From NCBI RefSeq assembly GCF_024347055.1, contig NZ_AP024895.1, positions 2,976,001 through 3,040,000 on the forward strand: DNA of 64,000 bases, in the 5' to 3' direction. This DNA is from Vibrio porteresiae DSM 19223 (lineage in GTDB: Bacteria > Pseudomonadota > Gammaproteobacteria > Enterobacterales > Vibrionaceae). The notes below the pieces were generated by a model. It searched no databases, was not told where the DNA came from, and saw only the letters and a program-made list of their open reading frames with translations. The translations under genes and the position numbers were made by a program. Each line of letters opens with the position of its first letter. Positions within the stretch are counted from its first letter, which is position 1. Below, piece by piece: positions 49,492 to 58,224 of this stretch.

Positions 49492-50010
49492 CTATCCTCT
49501 TCGGTTCTTACGCTTGCCTTTTACTTTTCGTTCTCTAAAAGGCATCGCCAACGACGCAAATTCTTTCATTGCTCGACGATAAACATCGCGCTTAAAAGAA
49601 ACAACTTGACGTACTGGGTACCAATAACTCACCCACCGCCAACCATCAAATTCAGGGGCATTACCGCGTTGCATGTTAATCTTTGATTCATCACATTCAA
49701 GACACAGTAAAAACCATTTCTGTTTTTGTCCAATACAGACAGGTTGAGAATCCCAACGCACAAGACGTTTTGGCAACTTATAGCGTAACCAATGCCGACT
49801 TGTCGCTATGATTTTCACATCTTTTTTAGTCAGACCCACTTCTTCGTAAAGCTCACGGAACATTGCTTGTTCTGGAGTCTCACCTTCGTCAATTCCTCCT
49901 TGCGGGAATTGCCATGAGTGCTGCCCGTATCGTTTCGCCCAGAATACCTGACCATGGTTGTTACATATCACGATACCGACGTTAAGTCGGTAACCATCGC
50001 CATCTATCAC
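49492..50010 (-). CDS. rppH: RNA pyrophosphohydrolase RppH
   Basis: This Nudix enzyme removes pyrophosphate from mRNA 5' ends and so triggers RNase E decay. The 172 residues contain the Nudix box (GGIDEGETPEQA...RELYEEVGL, about 35-57). The start is GTG at 50010 with AGAGG 7 bases upstream, giving MIDGDGYRLNVGI, which aligns with E. coli MIDDDGYRPNVGI. A TTG two codons earlier is possible. The tail is very basic (RERKVKGKRKNRR). Confidence 0.96.
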   Translation of the reverse strand: MIDGDGYRLNVGIVICNNHGQVFWAKRYGQHSWQFPQGGIDEGETPEQAMFRELYEEVGLTKKDVKIIATSRHWLRYKLPKRLVRWDSQPVCIGQKQKWFLLCLECDESKINMQRGNAPEFDGWRWVSYWYPVRQVVSFKRDVYRRAMKEFASLAMPFRERKVKGKRKNRRG

Positions 50011-50601
50011 TGGCAAACCTCTAGCAAATTCTTAATTACGGTGATTTTTCCACATATCCCCAGCCGGAGCAAACTAACTAATGTGATAAACACGATATTT
50101 ATGTACGAGAAGGCGAAAAATGTTCGTTTTTTCATCCTTGGTTAACTTATCAACAACAGAATGAGATGCAGAGCACATTTATTCACGTTTTCTGTGAATA
50201 AGTTTGTGTAGAAGCCGATTATTCGTTCAAAAAGCCAACAAAGCGAACAAAAAAGATCCTATTAGACCAGTGAAAGAATTAAAATAAAATACATTGAAAA
50301 CATAAAGTTAAATAACAAAAATCACTAGGTAAATTTTTCTGGATAAAAAAGGATCATTTAAAAATAAAAATCGAACAAAGATCCACCATTACTTAGGTTA
50401 TCCACATCACTCTCACGTATCACTGGGCAAAACCCAGTAATCATGGCCAAAAATCCTCCTGCCACTCCTGTTTATCCATACATACTCACCTTATCGTCGC
50501 AAAAATCAGTGCATTATTTGTGGATAACTTTTATTGGCGATCCCATTTATTCTGCAAAAAAATGGTGTAGGATCTTTTGCCACGTTATTGAGCAGGTCGC
50601 T
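50011..50601. other. 590-bp gap rich in DnaA-box-like sequences and AT tracts
   Basis: No gene is evident. Three sites fit TTATNCACA perfectly: 50193-50201 (minus), 50398-50406 (plus) and 50519-50527 (minus). Four more are one base off, at 50046, 50147, 50179 and 50472. Between them is a strongly A-rich stretch (about 50225-50390) with several GATC sites. TTATTCAC at 50179 and GTGAATAA at 50194 form a perfect inverted repeat. Promoters for rppH (leftward) and mutH (rightward) must also lie here. The cluster is described further in the findings. Confidence 0.55.
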
Positions 50602-51267
50602 ATGAAAACAGAACCACAATCAGAACAAGAATTACTTGAACGAGCTCGCGCGATCGCAGGGATGAGTTTTGCCGATTTGGCTCATGAAGCGCAGATGACG
50701 GTTCCTAGGGATCTTCGTCGTGATAAAGGCTGGGTTGGTCAACTCCTTGAATGGCACCTTGGTGCCACGGCGGGCAGTAAACCGCAGCAAGACTTTGCTG
50801 ATTTAGGTATTGAACTGAAAAGCATCCCTATTGGCTATAACGGTCAACCACTGGAAACCACCTTTGTGTGTGTGGCTCCATTAACCGGTGTCTATGGACT
50901 GACATGGGAACAAAGCCATGTACGCAATAAGCTTTCTCGGGTTTTATGGGTTCCGGTGGAAGGAGAACGAGATATTCCTTTGGAAGATCGTCGTGTCGGC
51001 ATGCCACTGATTTGGAGTCCTTCAGCGGAAGAAGAAGCAGAGCTGAAAGCCGATTGGGAAGAGCTAATGGAGATGATCGTACTTGGTAAATTTGCGCAGA
51101 TCACAGCAAAACATGGCGAAGTACTGCAGCTACGTCCTAAAGCGGCCAATGGAAAAGTGCTGACTGAAGCCTATGGCGCGAGTGGTAAACCCATTCGCAC
51201 ACTGCCGCGCGGTTTTTACTTACGCACTCAATTTACTGCTCGAATTTTGCAGCGTCACTATGCTTGA
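50602..51267 (+). CDS. mutH: DNA mismatch repair endonuclease MutH
   Basis: This nuclease nicks the unmethylated strand at hemimethylated GATC sites when activated by MutS-MutL. The 221 residues from the ATG at 50602 (GAGCAGG upstream) carry the catalytic Asp64, Glu71 and Lys73 in DFADLGIELKS, with the same spacing as E. coli Asp70, Glu77 and Lys79. An upstream in-frame extension to 50443 lies in regulatory DNA and is rejected. rppH is divergent on the other side, as in E. coli. Confidence 0.96.
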   Translation: MKTEPQSEQELLERARAIAGMSFADLAHEAQMTVPRDLRRDKGWVGQLLEWHLGATAGSKPQQDFADLGIELKSIPIGYNGQPLETTFVCVAPLTGVYGLTWEQSHVRNKLSRVLWVPVEGERDIPLEDRRVGMPLIWSPSAEEEAELKADWEELMEMIVLGKFAQITAKHGEVLQLRPKAANGKVLTEAYGASGKPIRTLPRGFYLRTQFTARILQRHYA

Positions 51268-51324
51268 TCATCACGGTGCTAATGCTTACAGCAGAGAAAC
51301 TGCCCCCTCCATTTCCCAAGGGAG

Positions 51325-51630
51325 TCAGTCATTGGTAAGGGGTAGCTCCATATCACTATAATGCATACGTCCGGCCGTACCGCACTCTTCATACGGCGTA
51401 AATAAGCGCAAACAGGCATGACTTACGCCTTGTTTGATCAAATGCTGTTTCGCTTCATCGATCGATTGAAAATGCATAACTCCCTGTTCATTGCGCAATG
51501 GCTCCATCCTATGACGGCATTCAACCGCGATGGAGTATTGGGATAAATCGGCACCACCTAAGATATACACTTTGGGCTGATGATCTTGATCGGTATGGTG
51601 CAACCATTGATGGAATTGATGTTGATCCAT
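51325..51630 (-). CDS. Small hypothetical protein (possibly DUF6482)
   Basis: This is a 101-residue cytoplasmic protein with no signal peptide or membrane segment. The ATG at 51630 has GGAGG 5 bases upstream. It contains VYILGGADLSQYSI near 22 and ends with LRLFTPYEECGTAGRMHY, a pattern I loosely associate with DUF6482. Function is unknown. It converges on mutH and diverges from tas. Confidence 0.72.
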   Translation of the reverse strand: MDQHQFHQWLHHTDQDHQPKVYILGGADLSQYSIAVECRHRMEPLRNEQGVMHFQSIDEAKQHLIKQGVSHACLRLFTPYEECGTAGRMHYSDMELPLTND

Positions 51631-51947
51631 CTTAACCTCCGTGTGCATTACTGGTCGGTCATCAGTACGTTCTTGCCAAACTACAGGTCAACAGACTTTA
51701 AACTTAGAGTGATTCCTACATAAGAAACTCTGAGTATTTTCAAGTCACTATCGACGTTTTCTTAAGGACAGCGTACAGTCTATAAAGGTGTCTCAGAACA
51801 ACCTACTAAGAAACACATATATCCAAAGTAGTTGATGAGTGCGTAAAGAGGCAATAACTCCATAGGTTAAGACATAGGTCTCTTGAATCGATTCGCTATC
51901 TTCACTCTCAATCACTAGGATAACGGCCCTAAAAGCAAGGAAGAGCT

Positions 51948-52982
51948 ATGCAATACACTAGACTGGCTAATTCGTCTTTAGAGATCAGTAAATTGTGTCT
52001 TGGCACCATGACTTATGGTGAACAAAACACACAAGCAGATGCGTTTCAACAATTGGATTACGCCCTTGAGCGAGGCATCAATTTCATTGATACCGCTGAA
52101 ATGTATCCAGTGCCACCTAAGACAGAGACTCAAGGAAAAACCGAAGAATTTATTGGCAACTGGTTAGAAAAATCAGGGAAGCGAGAAAAGATCATTCTGG
52201 CTACTAAGGTTTCTGGCCCAAGCCGAATTAACCATATTCGTGAAAATATGGCGTTAGACCATCGCAACATTCATCAGGCAGTTGATGATAGCTTGCGTCG
52301 GCTGAAAACGGATTATATCGACCTGTATCAAGTTCACTGGCCACAACGTAATACCAATATGTTTGGTCAACTGAACTACCCAGATCAGGAAGAAAAAAGT
52401 GCGGTGAGTTTGATTGAAACTCTGGAAGCACTTAACGACATCGTCAAGATGGGGAAAGTGCGTTATATCGGGGTCTCCAATGAAACACCTTGGGGCTTGA
52501 TGTCCTACCTGCGCTTAGCCGATAAGCACGATTTACCCAAAGTGGTATCGATTCAAAACCCATACAATCTTCTCAATCGTACTTACGAAATTGGCTTATC
52601 TGAAATCAGTCATTATGAAGGTATTCAATTACTTGCCTACTCACCAATGGCGTTTGGTATCTTGAGCGGTAAATATCTCAATGGCGCGAAACCGCACGGA
52701 GCTCGCTGCTCTTTGTTTGAACGCTTTCAGCGCTATTTTACCCCTCAAGGAATTAAAGCAACCGAGGCTTATGTCAACCTCGCCAAGGAGTTTGGTATCG
52801 ATCCGGCACAAATGGCGCTGGCGTTTGTTAACCAACGTCCATTTGTGGGGTCAAACATCATTGGTGCCACTACGATGGACCAATTGAAAAGCAATATCGA
52901 CAGTTTAGAGATCACACTGAGTGATGAGTTACTGGCTCGTATCAATGAGATCGCCACTGTCTACTCAAATCCATGCCCTTAG
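51948..52982 (+). CDS. tas: Aldo/keto reductase Tas
   Basis: This is a NADPH-dependent oxidoreductase of the AKR superfamily; E. coli Tas suppresses a tyrosine-auxotrophy mutation under starvation, but its substrate is not established. The 344 residues align closely with Tas: LGTMTYGEQN, the catalytic Tyr in DTAEMYPVPP (about 55), Lys in LATKVSGPSR and YQVHWPQR. GGAAGAG precedes the ATG. Proximity to mutH and rppH matches E. coli. Confidence 0.93.
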   Translation: MQYTRLANSSLEISKLCLGTMTYGEQNTQADAFQQLDYALERGINFIDTAEMYPVPPKTETQGKTEEFIGNWLEKSGKREKIILATKVSGPSRINHIRENMALDHRNIHQAVDDSLRRLKTDYIDLYQVHWPQRNTNMFGQLNYPDQEEKSAVSLIETLEALNDIVKMGKVRYIGVSNETPWGLMSYLRLADKHDLPKVVSIQNPYNLLNRTYEIGLSEISHYEGIQLLAYSPMAFGILSGKYLNGAKPHGARCSLFERFQRYFTPQGIKATEAYVNLAKEFGIDPAQMALAFVNQRPFVGSNIIGATTMDQLKSNIDSLEITLSDELLARINEIATVYSNPCP

Positions 52983-52994
52983 TTAAGGGCGTTC

Positions 52995-53023
52995 AAGGGG
53001 GAAAGCATCGCTTTCCCCCATTT
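52995..53023 (+). terminator. Hairpin after tas
   Basis: GGGGGAAAGC and GCTTTCCCCC form a perfect stem around ATC. It has only a weak T-run on either strand, so efficiency is uncertain. It lies between convergent genes. Confidence 0.6.
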
Positions 53024-53026
53024 GTA

Positions 53027-53281
53027 TTACGTCGGTATTCGCGACGTTAACACCCGGCGAAGATGACGAACACGGCGTTGAGCGATGATGGCATCAGGTA
53101 AAGTGCATTCACCAATAACTCGACCATCTGGTTCTAAACCAATATCTTTCAATAGATGGGCATTATCCCAAGGAACGTCGTAACGAACACGGCGAATTTG
53201 GCGTCGCCAACGGCGCTCTTCTCTTTTGATATCAGCACGAACAAACAGAACGGCCAAAGTAAGGTAAAGTGATTGTTGCAT
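53027..53281 (-). CDS. DUF1127-like small protein
   Basis: This is an 84-residue, arginine-rich protein. The ATG at 53281 has GGAG about 7 bases upstream. The segment NAHLLKDIGLEPDGRV resembles the DUF1127 core (L..DIG...). The N-terminus (SLYLTLAVLFV) is hydrophobic. Small DUF1127 proteins act in RNA or phosphate responses in some bacteria; no role is assigned here. A 33-residue ORF lies 116 bases upstream on the same strand, and vpsR beyond that. Confidence 0.72.
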   Translation of the reverse strand: MQQSLYLTLAVLFVRADIKREERRWRRQIRRVRYDVPWDNAHLLKDIGLEPDGRVIGECTLPDAIIAQRRVRHLRRVLTSRIPT

Positions 53282-53397
53282 GATTTTCTCCAGCAAAATG
53301 GATAGCTGAGGAAAAAGACAATACAGATAGGAAACTGGAATAGATCGATCCCATAACAGACTGCCTTTTCCGCAGCCTATTAAAGGATACGGACAAT

Positions 53398-53499
53398 TTA
53401 TTTCTTGGGTTTGCTCGCGCTAACGGTGAGATCAAATCGATCCACGGTTAAATTTTGGCGATCAGACGCATTGATATGAGTTACGTTCATAAGTTTCAT
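53398..53499 (-). CDS. Candidate 33-residue small protein
   Basis: This is an ATG ORF with an excellent ribosome-binding site: GGAGG followed by six bases and the ATG. The peptide starts MKLMNVTHINASDRQ and ends DLTVSASKPKK, then TAA. It is polar, with no membrane segment or signal peptide. It is co-oriented with the DUF1127-like gene and preceded by a terminator for vpsR at 53644. I do not recognise it; translation is supported by the ribosome-binding site alone. Confidence 0.5.
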   Translation of the reverse strand: MKLMNVTHINASDRQNLTVDRFDLTVSASKPKK

Positions 53500-53643
53500 A
53501 ATGCGCCTCCAAGCAAATAAAAAAGTCCAAATAGAAGTAAATTCAGTGAGTTAAGCTCACGGTTAAATGATAACCTCCAGTGATTATTATTCAACCAAAA
53601 AAGTGAACTAATTCAAAAAACAATTGATTAGGCTGATAAATGC

Positions 53644-53680
53644 TAAAAAATACAGGCCATAAAAGAGTATATGACCTGTG
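53644..53680 (-). terminator. Terminator after vpsR
   Basis: On the minus strand ACAGGTCAT and ATGGCCTGT pair with one mismatch around an AT-rich loop, followed by ATTTTTTAG. Confidence 0.65.
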
Positions 53681-53736
53681 TTTCATTAACTATTCAGCAA
53701 TTATCACTAGATAAGTGTCTCTTTCACAGAGAACAA

Positions 53737-55074
53737 TCAAGATGTGTAGTGTGTATCTGAGATTAGATTATGTTTGTTAAGCAAACGATACATGGTTGCA
53801 CGGGAGATCCCCAGCTCTTTGGCAGCCAACGATACTTGCCCAGAGTTAGATTCTAGTACCAAAAGCAACGCATCACGTTCAGAACGCTCACGAATCGTTT
53901 TCAAGCTACGCTTGCCATCAATCCGTTTAGGTAAGTCTAAATCCCCTTCTTGCAGCATTACACTGTCTGACATCAGTACCACGCGCTTCACTTGGTTCAT
54001 GAGTTCACGAATATTACCTGGCCAGTAATAACGGGTTAAAGCACGTACAGCATCTTCAGAAAAACTGCGAGCTTGAGCGTTGTACTCTTTTGAATAAACT
54101 TGCAAGAAATGGGTCGCTAACGGCGCAATGTCAGCGGCACGCTCTTTCAAACTAGGGACGTTGATACGCAATACGTTGATATAATGGTAAAGCTCATCGT
54201 TAAAATCGCCATCGATCAGCGCTTTTTCAATGTCTGATGAGTTAGCCGCCAAAATTCGCACATTCACTTCTTTCGTACCATTTGGCGTTTCAACCGTACC
54301 CTCTTGCAAAAAACGCAGTAAATTCAATTGCTGCTGCTTAGGGAGAGTCAAAATGTCATTCAGTAGAATCGTACCGCCATTGGCTTGAATCGGCAGAATC
54401 GTTTCGATGCTATCGTTATCAATACCAAAGAGCTCTTGTTCAATACGCTGCTCAGACATGGCGCGGCAGTTCACAGAGAGAAACGGTTTTTGGTTACGTG
54501 ATGACGTTTTGTGGATTGCTCGCGCTACAGTCTCTTTGCCAGATCCACTTTCACCGTAGATTAAGATGCTCACATCAGTTGGGCCAATGCGCTTAATTTG
54601 ATCACGCAGACGCTTCACTGCTGTCGACTCGCCTAACAGCCCCATATCCCCAACAGAACCAAAACTTGGCCACACTTTCTTCTCAAGCTTAAGCATACCT
54701 AGTTGGTGACCAATGGTGCTAAGCAGTTGAGCATCAGGAATCGGCGCAGTAAAGAAGTCGATACAGAAGTTCACAATAAATTGGCAAATGGTATCTGAGC
54801 CCAATTGAGCTTCTCGAATAAACGCCAACCAACGAACTTGCTTATGGCTGCTCACTAAGTTAGCAATACCATTCAAACTGAACTCGTCTTGGCTCAAATC
54901 CACAATGCCTATGCAGGGACCGCTCTCATTAAATAAAGAATCCGCTTTACGCAAGTCCGAACACAGTTTACAGTTCCAACCTGCTTGCTCTAATACAGAC
55001 AACCACGGCTCGTAAGTTCCCCCTACGAGGATTAACGAACCTGGCGCTGAATCCATTCGAAATTGTGTCCCCAT
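53737..55074 (-). CDS. vpsR: Biofilm master regulator VpsR
   Basis: In V. cholerae this binds c-di-GMP and activates vps exopolysaccharide and biofilm genes. Of 445 residues, a receiver-like domain has Asp in GIVDLSQDEF (about 59). The AAA+ domain has Walker A GESGSGKE near 175 but lacks the GAFTGA loop used to contact sigma-54, and the Walker B reads GTILLNDI rather than LDEI. A Fis-type HTH (LAAKELGISRATMYRLLNKH) ends the protein. These losses agree with VpsR acting through sigma-70. It lies downstream of lysS. Confidence 0.95.
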   Translation of the reverse strand: MGTQFRMDSAPGSLILVGGTYEPWLSVLEQAGWNCKLCSDLRKADSLFNESGPCIGIVDLSQDEFSLNGIANLVSSHKQVRWLAFIREAQLGSDTICQFIVNFCIDFFTAPIPDAQLLSTIGHQLGMLKLEKKVWPSFGSVGDMGLLGESTAVKRLRDQIKRIGPTDVSILIYGESGSGKETVARAIHKTSSRNQKPFLSVNCRAMSEQRIEQELFGIDNDSIETILPIQANGGTILLNDILTLPKQQQLNLLRFLQEGTVETPNGTKEVNVRILAANSSDIEKALIDGDFNDELYHYINVLRINVPSLKERAADIAPLATHFLQVYSKEYNAQARSFSEDAVRALTRYYWPGNIRELMNQVKRVVLMSDSVMLQEGDLDLPKRIDGKRSLKTIRERSERDALLLVLESNSGQVSLAAKELGISRATMYRLLNKHNLISDTHYTS

Positions 55075-55255
55075 GTATCCGTTCCTTTTCTAAACTTAAA
55101 ATGGCTGTGTCACTTTTGGCACTAAATCTCTATGTCGTTACAATAACGAGACTTTCCCCATTAATCTGTCTCACATTTAAGACTAGAAGTAATTAACCCT
55201 TTTTGCCACATGGAAACAAGAAACTTTTTGCCTAAGTTTCGTGCTGTTGCACAAC

Positions 55256-55285
55256 AAAAAAGCCGCCTATAACGGCGGCTTTTGT
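55256..55285 (-). terminator. Terminator after lysS
   Basis: On the minus strand AAAAGCCGCC and GGCGGCTTTT pair around GTTATA, followed by TTTTTGTTG. Confidence 0.9.
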
Positions 55286-55301
55286 TAAACAAGGCGATCT
55301 A

Positions 55302-56834
55302 TTAGTTTGCTGGACGCATTGCTGGGAACAGGATTACGTCACGAATCGTGTGCGAGTTAGTAAACAACATCGCTAGACGGTCGATACCGATACCTTGACC
55401 CGCTGTTGGTGGTAGACCATGTTCTAGTGCAGTGATGTAGTCTGCATCGTAGAACATTGCTTCGTCATCACCCGCATCTTTAGCCGCAACTTGTGCTTTA
55501 AAGCGTGCATCTTGGTCTTCTGCATCGTTCAACTCAGAGAAGCCGTTTGCTACTTCACGACCACCGATAAAGAACTCGAAACGGTCAGTGAAGAATGGGT
55601 TGTCATCGCTACGACGAGCCAATGGAGAAATGTCTGCTGGGTAGCCTGTGATGAACGTTGGTTGCATCAATTGTGGTTCAGCAGTTTCACCAAAGGTTTC
55701 TTCAAGAAGCTGACCGCAAGTCCAGAAAGATTCTACTTCCACACCCACAGATTTCGCGATACGAACCATTAGGTCACGGTCTTGTACGCTTTCGTCTGTT
55801 AGAGCTTGGATATCAGCATGATCTGGGTTGTATTTTTTGATCGCATCCAACATGGTCATACGAGCATATTGACCGCCAAATTCAACCACGTCATCGCCGT
55901 AAGGAAGTGAAGTGGTACCTAGAACTTCCATCGCAACAGTGCTTAGCATTTCTTCAGTTAAGTCCATTAGGTCTTTGTAATCTGAGTATGCTTGGTAGAA
56001 TTCCATCATAGTGAATTCTGGGTTGTGACGAGGAGAAAGACCTTCGTTACGGAAGTTACGGTTGATTTCAAATACGCGATCAAAACCACCAACAACCAAA
56101 CGTTTTAGGTAAAGCTCAGGAGCGATACGCAGGTACATTTCAAGATCCAATGCATTGTGATGCGTCACGAACGGACGAGCACTTGCACCACCAGGGATAG
56201 AATGCATCATTGGAGTTTCAACTTCTAAGTAGCCTTTTGATGTCATGAATTGACGAATCGCAGCAACCAGTTTTGAACGAATGATAAATGCATTGCGTGA
56301 ATCTTCGTTTACGATCAAGTCAACATAACGTTGACGGTAGCGCATCTCTTGGTCAGTCAAACCGTGGAATTTTTCTGGTAGCGGACGAAGTGCTTTAGTC
56401 AGCAATTCATACTCTTCCATGTTCACGTAAAGGTCGCCTTTACCTGATTTATGCAGCGCGCCTTTCACACCGATGATGTCACCGATATCTAGACCTAGGT
56501 ATTTGTCTTTAAGCTCTTTTTGCACTTCTTTGGCTGCGTATGCTTGGATACGACCGCTTGTTTCTTGCAGAACAATGAAAGGACCACGTTTCGCCATGAC
56601 ACGACCAGCGATCGCAACAATGTGGTTCAACTCTTCTAGTTCTTCTTTCGTCTTTTCACCGAACTCTTTTTGAAGGTCGCCAGCTAGGCTGTCACGACGA
56701 AAGTCATTTGGGTGACCATTCGCTTTTGAATCCTTACGGATGTGCTCTAGCTTGCTACGACGTTCTGCAATCAGTTTGTTTTCTTCGTGCGCGAGTTGAT
56801 CTTCGCTTTTTTCGTTTTGAACAGCATCAGTCAT
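55302..56834 (-). CDS. lysS: Lysyl-tRNA synthetase, class II
   Basis: This enzyme charges tRNA-Lys. An OB-fold anticodon-binding domain (about 60-175) precedes the class II catalytic core with motif 2 FRNEGLSPRHNPEFTMMEFY and motif 3 GLPPTAGQGIGIDRLAM. The length of 510 is normal. It lies 34 bases after prfB, the conserved prfB-lysS operon. Confidence 0.97.
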   Translation of the reverse strand: MTDAVQNEKSEDQLAHEENKLIAERRSKLEHIRKDSKANGHPNDFRRDSLAGDLQKEFGEKTKEELEELNHIVAIAGRVMAKRGPFIVLQETSGRIQAYAAKEVQKELKDKYLGLDIGDIIGVKGALHKSGKGDLYVNMEEYELLTKALRPLPEKFHGLTDQEMRYRQRYVDLIVNEDSRNAFIIRSKLVAAIRQFMTSKGYLEVETPMMHSIPGGASARPFVTHHNALDLEMYLRIAPELYLKRLVVGGFDRVFEINRNFRNEGLSPRHNPEFTMMEFYQAYSDYKDLMDLTEEMLSTVAMEVLGTTSLPYGDDVVEFGGQYARMTMLDAIKKYNPDHADIQALTDESVQDRDLMVRIAKSVGVEVESFWTCGQLLEETFGETAEPQLMQPTFITGYPADISPLARRSDDNPFFTDRFEFFIGGREVANGFSELNDAEDQDARFKAQVAAKDAGDDEAMFYDADYITALEHGLPPTAGQGIGIDRLAMLFTNSHTIRDVILFPAMRPAN

Positions 56835-56868
56835 TTTGCATGTATCCTGTTAATTGGTCGGTGAAAGC

Positions 56869-57967
56869 TTAAAGGCCTGATTTAAGGCTTGCTTCGATGA
56901 ATTTGTCTAGGTCACCGTCGAGAACCGCTTGAGTATTACGGTTTTCTACGCCGGTACGTAAATCTTTGATACGGGAGTCATCCAATACATAAGAACGGAT
57001 TTGGCTACCCCAGCCGATGTCTGATTTCGCATCTTCATTGGCTTGCTTTTCTGCATTTTGCTTTTGCAATTCATATTCAAACAATTTTGCACGAAGCTGC
57101 TTCATTGCCTGATCTTTGTTCTTATGTTGTGAACGATCGTTCTGACATTGAACCACGATATTGGTTGGCAAGTGGGTAATACGAACCGCTGATTCAGTGG
57201 TGTTAACGTGCTGACCACCGGCACCAGATGCGCGGTATACGTCGATACGCAGATCGGCAGGGTTAATATCCACTTGGATGTTGTCGTCAACTTCAGGGTA
57301 TACGAATGCCGATGCAAATGAAGTATGGCGACGACCGCCTGAGTCGAACGGAGATTTACGAACAAGACGGTGTACACCAGTCTCTGTGCGTAACCAACCA
57401 TAAGCGTATTCACCAGATACACGGATCGTTGCCGATTTCAGACCAGCGACTTCGCCTTCTGACACTTCGATCACTTCTGTTTTGAAACCTTTTGCTTCAG
57501 CCCAACGAAGGTACATGCGCAATAGCATTGAAGTCCAGTCTTGAGCTTCAGTACCACCAGAACCGGCTTGAAGGTCTAAGTAACAATCTGAACTATCGTG
57601 GTCACCGGAGAACATACGGCGGAACTCAAGCTTCGCCAGTTTGCTTTCTAACTCATCCAACTCTGGACCAATTTCATCGAATGTCTCTTGGTCTTCAGCT
57701 TCAACAGCCAATTCCAATAAACCTTCAACATCATCGACACCCTGATCCAGTTCACGGATAGTGTTTACGATAGCTTCAAGTGCAGAACGTTCTTTACCTA
57801 GAGCTTGAGCTCGTTCAGGTTCATTCCACACATCAGGTTGTTCTAGTTCTGCATTGACTTCTTCAAGACGCTCTTTTTTGGCGTCGTAGTCAAAGATACC
57901 CCCTCAGGATGTTCGTGCGCTCAGACACATCCTGAATACGGTGTTTAATAGGATTGATTTCAAACAT
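56869..57967 (-). CDS. prfB: Peptide chain release factor 2 (programmed +1 frameshift)
   Basis: RF2 reads UAA and UGA stop codons. The gene starts at the ATG at 57967, runs 25 codons to the in-frame stop in AGGGGGTATCTTTGAC, and continues in the +1 frame to 56869. The internal AGGGGG acts as a Shine-Dalgarno-like stimulator and CTT TGA C is the slippery stop, just as in E. coli. The 365-residue product has the GGQ motif (GAGGQHVNTTES) and the SPF anticodon-like motif in KSPFDSGG. Annotation from 57831 alone would miss the N-terminus. It is in an operon with lysS. Confidence 0.97.
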
Positions 57968-58176
57968 TTTGGCTTAATAGTTATGAATAGAATTTAACCG
58001 AAGAATTCTACTGAAAAATAGCTGCAAGATACAGGAAAAAATCGTCGAAATTGCCTTATATGGTCAAGAGCGATCTCCAATAGAGGCTTTACTAGAAAGA
58101 GTCTCTACATCAAACAAACAGCAATGGCTCAATACCACCAGCGCATGTTTATTCAACTCCTTATTTCGTCTAAAAA

Positions 58177-58206
58177 AGAAAAGGCAGTGATCACTCACTG
58201 CCTTTG
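58177..58206 (-). terminator. Terminator after brnQ
   Basis: AAGGCAGTGA and TCACTGCCTT form a perfect stem, followed on the minus strand by TTTCTTTTTT. Confidence 0.85.
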
Positions 58207-58224
58207 CATCTAACTCAACCGAAT

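Noticed and set aside
50040..50530. Main chromosomal replication origin
   Set aside because: None of the usual neighbours (dnaA, mnmG, mioC, rpmH, or rctB for chromosome 2) are present; only a DnaA-box cluster is claimed.
50443..50601. 53-residue N-terminal extension of mutH
   Set aside because: It covers AT-rich regulatory DNA and DnaA-like boxes; the ATG at 50602 has a ribosome-binding site and gives the family N-terminus.
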